A DNA stretch of 64,000 nucleotides, taken from assembly GCA_910587095.1 (NCBI GenBank), contig CAJUMJ010000036.1, forward strand, positions 49,135 to 113,134, in the 5' to 3' direction. The notes below the pieces were generated by a model. The model made no database searches. It worked only from the letters and a program-made list of their open reading frames with translations, and was not told where the DNA came from. The translations under genes and the position numbers were made by a program. This DNA comes from an uncultured Lachnospiraceae bacterium (GTDB lineage Bacteria; Bacillota; Clostridia; Lachnospirales; Lachnospiraceae). Position 1 is the stretch's first letter; the number at the start of each line of letters is the position of its first letter. Shown here piece after piece: positions 57,156-64,000 of the stretch.

Positions 57156-58046
57156 TTGAGTAAACAAAAAAAGATGACACTTAGTAGAAAACATAATTTA
57201 ACCGGATGGGTTTTCCTTGCGCCGGGTGCGTTTCTCATTCTTATGATGAGCTTTGTGCCGATGGTACAGGCGCTTCTTTTATCCTTTAAAACTGGCGTGG
57301 GTGCGGCGATGAGATCCTGCGGCATCACTAATTACGTTCGAATGTTTCAGGATGCGGTATTTGTCCAATCCATTAAAAATACATTCTTTTATCTGATTAT
57401 TCAGGTTCCGATCATGCTGATATTTGCGCTGGTTCTGGCCTCTATCCTGAATAACAGGAATTTGAGATTTAAAGGTTTGTTCCGAACGATGATTTTCCTG
57501 CCGTGTGCTACCTCACTGGTTGCATACGCCGTTATCTTCCGTTCCCTGTTTGCCAACAACGGTATTATCAATCTGCTGCTGGTAAACCTCGGGATACTGG
57601 ATCAGCCCTACTCATTTCTGACCCATATGTGGAGCGCGAGAATCGTTATTATCATCGCACTGTTGTGGCGATGGACAGGATACAATATGGTGTTTTACCT
57701 GTCGGGGCTCCAGAACATAGAGTATTCTGTGTATGAAGCGGCTAAGATCGACGGCGCATCCGCGATGCAGACATTCTTTAAAATCACGGTGCCGCTCTTA
57801 AAGCCTACGATCCTTCTGACAGCGATCATGTCAACGAACGGTACGCTGCAGCTCTTCGATGAGTCTGTTAACCTGACGGACGGCGGCCCTGCCAATGCCT
57901 CCATTACCATGTCGCATTACATATACAATATATCTTTTAAGTATGTACCAAACTTCGGTTATGCGGCGGCGATGTCCTTCTTAATTTTGGTTCTGGTTGC
58001 CATCCTGGCATTCCTGCAGATGAAAGTAGGTGATAAGCGTGACTAA
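57156..58046 (+). CDS. ABC sugar permease (MalF/UgpA type)
   Basis: 296 residues, TTG start with AAGGAGG seven bases before. Six membrane segments; 'YSVYEAAKIDGASAMQTFFKITVPLLKPT' is the EAA loop that docks the ATPase. First of a permease pair. It overlaps the second permease by 8 bases. No ATP-binding subunit lies nearby, so a shared MsiK/UgpC-type ATPase encoded elsewhere is expected. Confidence 0.94.
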   Translation: MSKQKKMTLSRKHNLTGWVFLAPGAFLILMMSFVPMVQALLLSFKTGVGAAMRSCGITNYVRMFQDAVFVQSIKNTFFYLIIQVPIMLIFALVLASILNNRNLRFKGLFRTMIFLPCATSLVAYAVIFRSLFANNGIINLLLVNLGILDQPYSFLTHMWSARIVIIIALLWRWTGYNMVFYLSGLQNIEYSVYEAAKIDGASAMQTFFKITVPLLKPTILLTAIMSTNGTLQLFDESVNLTDGGPANASITMSHYIYNISFKYVPNFGYAAAMSFLILVLVAILAFLQMKVGDKRD

Positions 58047-58845
58047 AGGTAAAAAATTTGGGATGTATTTGTTTTTATGTATTGTTTCCTTCATCTCGGT
58101 ATTCCCGCTGTACTGGATGGTAAGCGCGGCCACGAATAAGAGCGCTGACGTAGTGAGCGGACGTCTGGTTCCGGGGACATATTTCTTTGAGAACTGGAAG
58201 AACCTTATGGCAAGTCAGGACGTAGGAGGGGCATTTGTTAATTCCTTCAAATATGCGGCTATCCTGACACTGGTTTCCCTTGTAATCAGCTCCCTGGCGG
58301 GCTATGGATTTGAGATTTATCATGATAAGGCAAAAGACGCTGTTATGAGCATTATTCTTCTGGCGATGATGGTGCCTTTCGTGGCTACGATGATCCCTCT
58401 GTTTCAGATGTTTTCCAAGGCGGGATGGCTGAACACCACGATCGCATTTATCCTTCCGACGATTTCCACGCCGTTTTTGATCATGATGTTCCGGCAGAGC
58501 GCCAGATCCTTTCCCCATGATATTATGGAGGCGGCAAGAATCGATGGCCTGTCTGAGATCCGTATTTTCTTCCAGATGTTTATTCCGACGATGCGTTCCA
58601 CTTATGCGGCGGCTATGACCATCACTTTCATGAACGCATGGAATAACTATCTGTGGCCGAAAGTAATTATGACGGATGCGACCAGCCAGACGATGCCGAT
58701 GGTGGTGGCGAACCTGACGCAGGGCTATGTGACAGACTACGGTATGCTGATGCTGGCCGTGCTGATCTGTACCCTGCCCACCGCAATCGTATTCTTCTGC
58801 CTGCAGAACGCGTTCGCGGAAGGTATTACCGGTGCGGTGAAATAA
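58039..58845 (+). CDS. ABC sugar permease (MalG/UgpE type)
   Basis: 268 residues from the GTG at 58039; an in-frame GTG at 58030 is possible, but AGGTGA before 58039 fits better. Six membrane segments; the EAA loop is 'DIMEAARIDGLSEIRIFFQMFIPTMRST'. It is the second half of the importer pore and overlaps the first permease gene, indicating translational coupling. Confidence 0.93.
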   Translation: MTKGKKFGMYLFLCIVSFISVFPLYWMVSAATNKSADVVSGRLVPGTYFFENWKNLMASQDVGGAFVNSFKYAAILTLVSLVISSLAGYGFEIYHDKAKDAVMSIILLAMMVPFVATMIPLFQMFSKAGWLNTTIAFILPTISTPFLIMMFRQSARSFPHDIMEAARIDGLSEIRIFFQMFIPTMRSTYAAAMTITFMNAWNNYLWPKVIMTDATSQTMPMVVANLTQGYVTDYGMLMLAVLICTLPTAIVFFCLQNAFAEGITGAVK

Positions 58846-59085
58846 AGCTGCAAAGCAGCGATTTTGCCGATTGGGCTTTGTCCAATCCGTGCACAGCGAA
58901 ACAGACTGATTTTCTGACAATAAGGTGTCAAAAACATCGAGGTATTTGGGTGCTTTTGGCACCTTTACTATAACAAATCAGACAAGGTCGATTGCGATAT
59001 CCGCTTTGCGGACCCAAACATAAACAAGCAGGAGAGAAGATAAGGAGATAAGACGCAAAGAGCAGCGCAGAAATGGAGGAGAAAT
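58846..59085 (+). other. 240-bp gap with small hairpins before the beta-galactosidase
   Basis: It holds GCTGC-AAA-GCAGC, GATTGG-GCTTTGT-CCAATC, AAGGTGTCAAAA (58922-58933) / TTTTGGCACCTT (58954-58965), and CCGC-TTT-GCGG. None has a clear T-run, and no promoter was evident. The short hairpins resemble those at 28.9 and 33.3 kb. Confidence 0.55.
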
Positions 59086-62000
59086 ATGAGACAATCTGAT
59101 TACGATAAAATAAAGGATCCACAGTTTTTCAAGGACAACGTGCTTCCCGCGCATGCCGCATTCGATCTGTATGCCAATGAAAAGGAGGCGTTGTCGGGGA
59201 AAAGCAGTCTGACACAGTCGTTGGACGGTATCTGGAAGTTTTCTTATGCGGTAAATATAGATTCCGCGGTGAAGGGATTTGAACAGGAATCTTATGATTG
59301 CAGGCCGTGGGCGGATATCAGGGTGCCGGCACATATCCAGATGGAGGGGTACGATATCCCGCAGTACGTCAATACACAGTATCCCTGGGATGGCAGGGAG
59401 GAAATTGTGCCGGGGGAGATTCCCGGACGGTTTAACCCCGTGGCAAGCTATGTAAAATATTTTGAAGTCCCGGGCCATATGCGCGGGCAGGAAATCCGTA
59501 TTGTATTTGAAGGCGTGGAGAGCGGGATGGCGCTTTGGTGTAACGGCTCTTATGTGGGTTACAGTGAGGACAGCTTTACCTCCTCCGAATTTGATCTTAC
59601 GCCGTATCTGAAGGACGGGGAAAACAAACTGGCGGTACAGGTTTATAAGTGGACTTCTTCAAGCTGGTGTGAGGATCAGGATTTCTACCGTTTTTCCGGC
59701 ATTTACAGGAGCGTGTACCTGTATGCGGTTCCTTCCGTGCATGTGGAAGATGTGACAGTGAAGACCCTTTTTGAGGACGGAGGCTTTGACCGTGCGAAGC
59801 TGTCTGTATGCTGTAAGGTAAAAGGGAATGGCGTTTACAGATTCAGCTTAAAAGACGATGGCGCGACACTGTTTGATAGAGAGCGGAAAACGGAACCGGG
59901 AGCGGACGGCGACTTTGCTTTTGAGGAAACGGTAGAGAACCCCAAACTATGGAGCGCGGAGAATCCTTACTTATACCGGTTGGAGATCAGGTGTTGCAAT
60001 GAAAATGGCGACGCGGAAGAGTATGTTTCCCAGCCTGTCGGTTTCCGCAAGTTTGAGATGAAAGACAAAAGGATGCTCCTGAATGGGAAGCGCATTGTAT
60101 TCAAAGGCGCGAACCGCCATGATTTCAGCTCCGTATCGGGGAGACATGTTTCCTATGAGGAACTGGTGAAAGATATCGTAACCATGAAGCGCAATAACAT
60201 CAACGCGATCCGCACCAGCCATTATCCCGACGATGAGCGGCTTTATGGGCTGTGCGACTATTATGGACTGTATCTGATCGCGGAGAGCAATCTGGAATCC
60301 CACGGCACATGGGATGCTTATCTGAAAGGGAAGAAGGACATGTCTTTTGTTATGCCTGACGATAAGAGGGAGTGGAAGGAAATGATGTACGACCGCATCC
60401 GCTCCTGTTATCACCGGGACAAAAATCACCCGGCGGTGCTGATCTGGTCTGTGGGAAATGAGTCTTTCGGCGGGGAGACGATCTTTGAGATGTCCGAGCT
60501 GTTCCGAAAGTTGGACGATACCAGACTGGTGCATTATGAGGGCGTTTTCAATGACAGGCGCTACAATGACTCTTCCGATATGGAAAGCCGCATGTACGCA
60601 AAGGTGGCGGATATAGAGGAATATCTGGCAAACGGTGACGGTAAGCCTTTTATTTGCTGTGAGTATACGCACGCGATGGGTAATTCCTGCGGCGCAATGC
60701 ATAAGTACACGCAGCTTGCGGATCAGGAAAACTCCGCTTACCAGGGCGGCTTTATATGGGATTATGTGGATCAGAGCATATACAAAAAAGACCGCTACGG
60801 GAAGTGGTTTCAGGCTTACGGCGGTGACTTCGGGGAGCGGCCGACGGACTATAATTTCAGCGGAAACGGCATTGCCTACGGCGGGGAGCGGGAAGCGTCG
60901 CCCAAGATGCAGGCGGTGAAATTTAACTATCAGAATATCGCTGTGAAGGTGGAAAAGGACAACTTTGAGGTGTGGAACAAAAACCTTTTCGTTTCTACGG
61001 ATAGCTTCCGCTGCGTGGCAGAACTTCTGAGGGACGGAATCAAAATTGAGAGCAGGGAGCTTGCGGGAATTTCTGTCGGACCGGAGAGCAGATGCACTTA
61101 TCCTGCGCCTTTTACATTGCCCGAAGAACCGGGTGAGTATGCGGTGACAATATCTTTCCTCTTAAAAGAAGATACGTTGTGGGCAAGTGCGGGGCACGAA
61201 GTTGCTTTCGGACAGGCAGTAATCGGCAAAGTGGATGCGCCTGCGGAGGTAAAGAAAAAACCGTTTACCGTTATATGGGGTAATGACAATATCGGCGTTC
61301 GGGGAGAGAGCTTTGATATACTGTTTGCGGAACCGGCAGGCGCGTCGTCAGCCTTTGGTCTGGTGTCCTACCGCTATGCAGGAAAAGAACTGATTGAGGC
61401 GGTTCCAAGACCGAATTTCTGGCGGGCGCCTACGGATAACGACGAGGGCAACAATATGGCGGGCAGACAGGGACAGTGGAAGCTGGCGAGCCTTTACGCC
61501 ACCGGCAAGGGGATGGGGCGGAAACTGGATGTGCCTGGATGCGCTTACGAGAATCCTATTGTCCGTGAGCAGGAGGATCATGTCAGTGTGACTTATCTCT
61601 ATAACCTGCAGACGACGCCGGAGGCTTTCTGCCGGTTGAATTATAAAGTGTACGGAGATGGCAGCGTGCAGACTACCCTTACTTATGACCCTGTGGAAGG
61701 ACTGTCGGATATGCCGGAGTTTGGCGTGTTGTTTAAGCTGAATGCGGACTATGACCGCCTGGAATGGTATGGCAATGGCCCGGAGGAGACTTACGCCGAC
61801 AGGGATCAGGGCGCGAAGCTGGGCGTTTACCGCAACCGGGTGGCGGACAATATGGCGGATTACCTCGTACCTCAGGAATGCGGGAATAAGACAAAGGTGC
61901 GCTGGGCGAAGGTGACCGACATGCGTGGGCGCGGTATGCTCTTTAGCGGGGAAGACCTGAGTTTTTCGGCGTTACCCTACACACCCCATGAGATAGAAAA

Positions 62001-62169
62001 CGCGAGGCATCCTTACGAGCTGCCTCCTGTGCACTATACGGTGGTGCGTGTGGCGAAGGAGCAGATGGGGGTCGGCGGCGACGATAGCTGGGGCGCGCCG
62101 GTACACCCGGAGTATCATCTGGATGTGAGCGGGAAGGTGGAGTTTAGCTTTACGTTCCGGGGAATTTGA
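59086..62169 (+). CDS. lacZ: GH2 beta-galactosidase (LacZ type)
   Basis: 1027 residues, the usual length of the large LacZ type. The N-terminal sugar-binding domain has 'RVPAHIQMEGYDIPQYVNTQYPW' and 'SEDSFTSSEFDLTPYL'. The catalytic barrel has acid/base Glu459 in 'WSVGNESFGG', nucleophile Glu526 in 'ICCEYTHAMGNSCG' and 'GFIWDYVDQ'. The C-terminal small-chain domain is at about 750-1027 ('FWRAPTDNDEGNNMA', 'GNGPEETYADR'). No signal peptide. It cleaves beta-galactosides brought in by the transporter encoded just upstream. GGAGGAG precedes the ATG. Confidence 0.95.
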   Translation: MRQSDYDKIKDPQFFKDNVLPAHAAFDLYANEKEALSGKSSLTQSLDGIWKFSYAVNIDSAVKGFEQESYDCRPWADIRVPAHIQMEGYDIPQYVNTQYPWDGREEIVPGEIPGRFNPVASYVKYFEVPGHMRGQEIRIVFEGVESGMALWCNGSYVGYSEDSFTSSEFDLTPYLKDGENKLAVQVYKWTSSSWCEDQDFYRFSGIYRSVYLYAVPSVHVEDVTVKTLFEDGGFDRAKLSVCCKVKGNGVYRFSLKDDGATLFDRERKTEPGADGDFAFEETVENPKLWSAENPYLYRLEIRCCNENGDAEEYVSQPVGFRKFEMKDKRMLLNGKRIVFKGANRHDFSSVSGRHVSYEELVKDIVTMKRNNINAIRTSHYPDDERLYGLCDYYGLYLIAESNLESHGTWDAYLKGKKDMSFVMPDDKREWKEMMYDRIRSCYHRDKNHPAVLIWSVGNESFGGETIFEMSELFRKLDDTRLVHYEGVFNDRRYNDSSDMESRMYAKVADIEEYLANGDGKPFICCEYTHAMGNSCGAMHKYTQLADQENSAYQGGFIWDYVDQSIYKKDRYGKWFQAYGGDFGERPTDYNFSGNGIAYGGEREASPKMQAVKFNYQNIAVKVEKDNFEVWNKNLFVSTDSFRCVAELLRDGIKIESRELAGISVGPESRCTYPAPFTLPEEPGEYAVTISFLLKEDTLWASAGHEVAFGQAVIGKVDAPAEVKKKPFTVIWGNDNIGVRGESFDILFAEPAGASSAFGLVSYRYAGKELIEAVPRPNFWRAPTDNDEGNNMAGRQGQWKLASLYATGKGMGRKLDVPGCAYENPIVREQEDHVSVTYLYNLQTTPEAFCRLNYKVYGDGSVQTTLTYDPVEGLSDMPEFGVLFKLNADYDRLEWYGNGPEETYADRDQGAKLGVYRNRVADNMADYLVPQECGNKTKVRWAKVTDMRGRGMLFSGEDLSFSALPYTPHEIENARHPYELPPVHYTVVRVAKEQMGVGGDDSWGAPVHPEYHLDVSGKVEFSFTFRGI

Positions 62170-62199
62170 TATGCGGCTGCCGCGCGGGCAAGCATGCAG

Positions 62200-62235
62200 A
62201 AAGGGATACTGGTCTTCGGGCCAGTGTCCCTTTTT
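62200..62235 (+). terminator. Terminator after the beta-galactosidase gene
   Basis: AAAGGGATACTGG (62200-62212) pairs with CCAGTGTCCCTTT (62221-62233) with one T-G pair and an 8-base loop, ending in TTTTT. A strong intrinsic terminator. Confidence 0.88.
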
Positions 62236-62270
62236 AGGGCGTCCGTGTTTAGTTTTTTCGTGTTTTGTGG

Positions 62271-62276
62271 TATGAT
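62271..62276 (+). promoter_or_regulatory. -10 box of the pyruvate kinase gene
   Basis: TATGAT, with only a weak TTTAGT 17 bases upstream (62248-62253). The leader before the ATG would be about 115 bases and is G/C-rich, with GGGC / GCCC arms near 62368-62381. Confidence 0.4.
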
Positions 62277-62395
62277 AGCGAAAACAAAACCCTTTCGGCC
62301 GGAACCGGCGCGGGATGAAAGCGGCGGATTTGGCGTAAAATAGGTGTAGGAAAAGAGAAGAGAGAGCGGGCAAAGCGCCCGGGACGGAGGTAAGA

Positions 62396-63814
62396 ATGTG
62401 CAAAACTAAGATTGTATGTACTCTTGGACCATCCACAGACAACGAGGAAGTGCTGCGGCAGATGATGATGGAAGGCATGAACGTTGCCAGATGTAATTTC
62501 TCCCACGGCGTCCATGAGGATCATAAGAGGAGAATGGACGTGGTGAAGAAGCTTCGGAAGGAAGTGGGAAAGCCGGTGGCGATTTTGCTTGACACCAAAG
62601 GGCCGGAAGTCCGCGTGAAGAACTTTAAGGAAGGAAAGGCCGTTCTGGAGGAGGGTCAGCTCTTTACCCTGACGGCTGAGGAAGTGGAGGGCACGCAGGA
62701 AAAAGTAAGTGTGACTTACAATCGCCTCTACGAGGACTTAGAGGTGGGGATGCGCGTCCTGATTGACGACGGTTTAATCGAGATGAAGGTGGAGAAGGTG
62801 GATAGGAGCGATATCGTTTGCCGTGTCATAAACGGCGGAGTGGTATCCAACCATAAAGGCGTTAATGTGCCCGATGTGGATTTGTCCATGCCTTATATCA
62901 GCGATAAGGACAGGGAAGATATTCTCTTTGGCATCGAGCAGGACGTAGATTTTATCGCGGCTTCCTTTGTCCAGAAAAAGGATGATATTTTACAGCTTAG
63001 AAAGCTTCTCGAGAAAAACGGAGGCGAGGACATCAAGATCATATCGAAGATTGAGAATGCCCAGGGTGTGGCTAACATCGACGATATTCTGGCGGTATCC
63101 GACGGCGTTATGGTGGCGAGAGGCGACATGGGCGTGGAAATCCCCTATGAAGAGGTGCCTGTGATCCAGAAGGAGATTATCAAGAAAGTGTACCGCGCGG
63201 GTAAGCAGGTCATCACTGCAACGCAGATGCTCGAATCCATGATCAAAAACCCGAGGCCGACCCGGGCGGAGACGACTGACGTTGCCAATGCGGTTTATGA
63301 CGGCACAAGTGCGATCATGCTCTCAGGGGAGACGGCTGCGGGCGCCTATCCCGTCGAAGCGGTTAAGACGATGGTAAAAATCGCGGAGCGCACGGAACAG
63401 GATGTGGATTACCGCAAGCGGTTTTTCCTGCTTGAGAGAGAGGCGAATCCCGATGTGACGGACGCGATCTGCCACGCGACCTGTACGACGGCCCTCGACC
63501 TGAATGCGACGGCCATCGTGACGGTCACAAAATCCGGCAGATCAGCCAGAATGATATCCCGCTACCGTCCAAAGAGTGATATCATAAGCTGCGCAACCAC
63601 CGAGAAGGTGTGCAGGCAGCTCTCTCTGACGTGGGGTGTGACGCCGCTTCTGATCAAGGAGGAGAAGGATGCTTACGTGCTCTTTGACAAGGCGATCGCG
63701 GCGGCCGAGAAGAAGGGTCTTTTGGCGAAAGGCGATCTGACGGTTATCACCTCAGGGGTGCCGATCGGTATTTCCGGCACCACAAATATGATTAAAGTAC
63801 AGATCGTAGTGTGA
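62396..63814 (+). CDS. pyk: Pyruvate kinase
   Basis: 472 residues, the normal length without the extra C-terminal PEP-utiliser domain seen in some Firmicutes. 'TKIVCTLGPSTDNEEVL' and 'MNVARCNFSHG' are the N-terminal substrate region, 'ILLDTKGPEVRV' precedes the B domain, and 'IKIISKIENAQGVANI' with 'VMVARGDMGVEIP' is the active site (Lys, Glu, Asp). The C-terminal domain ends 'ISGTTNMIKVQIV'. ATG after GGAGG. Converts PEP to pyruvate with ATP formation. Confidence 0.97.
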   Translation: MCKTKIVCTLGPSTDNEEVLRQMMMEGMNVARCNFSHGVHEDHKRRMDVVKKLRKEVGKPVAILLDTKGPEVRVKNFKEGKAVLEEGQLFTLTAEEVEGTQEKVSVTYNRLYEDLEVGMRVLIDDGLIEMKVEKVDRSDIVCRVINGGVVSNHKGVNVPDVDLSMPYISDKDREDILFGIEQDVDFIAASFVQKKDDILQLRKLLEKNGGEDIKIISKIENAQGVANIDDILAVSDGVMVARGDMGVEIPYEEVPVIQKEIIKKVYRAGKQVITATQMLESMIKNPRPTRAETTDVANAVYDGTSAIMLSGETAAGAYPVEAVKTMVKIAERTEQDVDYRKRFFLLEREANPDVTDAICHATCTTALDLNATAIVTVTKSGRSARMISRYRPKSDIISCATTEKVCRQLSLTWGVTPLLIKEEKDAYVLFDKAIAAAEKKGLLAKGDLTVITSGVPIGISGTTNMIKVQIVV

Positions 63815-63818
63815 GAAG

Positions 63819-63862
63819 AGTTTCTAAAGACGTCCCGCCATAGGACGGGACGCCAAGAAACT
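63819..63862 (+). repeat. 44-bp palindromic element, copy B
   Basis: AGTTTCT and AGAAACT are perfect outer arms, and CGTCCCG (63831-63837) and CGGGACG (63846-63852) the inner arms. Forty of 44 bases equal copy A at 33387-33430. It starts five bases after the pyruvate kinase stop. Confidence 0.8.
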
Positions 63863-63865
63863 CTA

Positions 63866-63884
63866 GGAGTTGCTTTGCAACTCC
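63866..63884 (+). repeat. Perfect mini-hairpin with TTT loop
   Basis: GGAGTTGC-TTT-GCAACTCC. The same GAGTTGC-TTT-GCAA core occurs in the hairpin at 33271-33307. Confidence 0.7.
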
Positions 63885-63894
63885 CAGACTGTCA

Positions 63895-63936
63895 AAGAAC
63901 CCCTGTTATGCAGCAGCACAGCAGAGGTTCTTTTTT
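63895..63936 (+). terminator. Terminator after pyruvate kinase
   Basis: AAGAACCCCTG (63895-63905) pairs with CAGAGGTTCTT (63922-63932) with one mismatch, followed by TTTT. The remaining 64 bases to the window edge hold no supported feature. Confidence 0.8.
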
Positions 63937-64000
63937 AAAGCAGCAATACTCATCGCGACAAAAAACTGTCGGTGAGCTGCCTTCCATTTCCACATCGCCA

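Noticed and set aside
63900..64000. 3' end of a - strand gene at the right edge
   Set aside because: A - strand frame of about 30 codons runs through the edge ('WKWKAAHRQFFVAM'), but it crosses a strong terminator hairpin and too little is visible to support a gene.
1..64000. tRNA, rRNA, insertion sequences and prophage genes
   Set aside because: No cloverleaf with a TTCGA-type arm, no rRNA sequence and no transposase or integrase motif was recognised on either strand; a tRNA scan would be needed to exclude them fully.

Overview
The window looks like chromosome of an anaerobic gut Firmicute of the Lachnospiraceae type (class Clostridia). This rests on mixed base composition, strong AGGAGG-type ribosome sites with frequent TTG/GTG starts, the uvrC-hprK-glk-murB-rapZ-whiA-HPr gene order, AgrC-like and 7TM sensor kinases, MalFG-type sugar transporters without their own ATPase, and plant-glycan glycosidases (GH3, GH51, GH2). 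No rRNA, tRNA, transposase, prophage or CRISPR array was seen.

Region 1 (1-18.1 kb, all + strand) is a tightly packed surface-glycan locus of 15 genes: glycosyltransferases, a Stealth phosphotransferase, a WbsX/GH99-like protein, PIG-L and NodB-like deacetylases, two FkbM and several other methyltransferases, a methyltransferase-kinase fusion, a FemAB/GNAT-like transferase and a HAD protein. Eleven of the 15 carry the same small Rossmann-like module (GxGxxG-type loop, later an Asp, then a 'VDAxxVTA' strand) at the N or C terminus or in the middle, fused to unrelated catalytic domains. This is the most striking feature of the window and the best candidate for an undescribed system.

Region 2 (18.1-34.7 kb) is housekeeping and carbon control: GH3 beta-glucosidase, pyrG (-), ftsH, uvrC, then hprK-glucokinase-murB-rapZ-whiA and an HPr-like protein. 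That HPr-like protein lacks the phospho-His but keeps Ser46, so it is Crh-like. A lipid kinase and class II fructose-bisphosphate aldolase follow. A 146-bp tandem repeat sits between glucokinase and murB, and a cluster of hairpins follows the lipid kinase gene.

Region 3 (34.7-46.7 kb) holds an AGCS amino-acid symporter (-), a GH51 arabinofuranosidase (-), and a two-component system whose kinase and regulator genes (-) are separated by an oppositely oriented repeat-rich surface protein gene. A GHKL/AgrC-like orphan kinase, cyclophilin (-) and a GNAT acetyltransferase follow. The 601-bp gap at 36.2-36.8 kb has a promoter with a long leader on one strand and a possible small RNA on the other.

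Region 4 (46.8-64 kb) holds a 1477-residue secreted protein with a transglutaminase-like domain and many repeats, an EamA exporter, and an ammonium channel fused to a PII domain behind a strong leader hairpin. An AraC regulator is next to a sugar-binding lipoprotein, two permeases and a GH2 beta-galactosidase, together a sugar uptake and cleavage unit. Pyruvate kinase ends the region. A 44-bp palindromic element after pyruvate kinase also occurs at 33.4 kb. All functions are read from motifs in the translated sequence and gene order; no database search was run.
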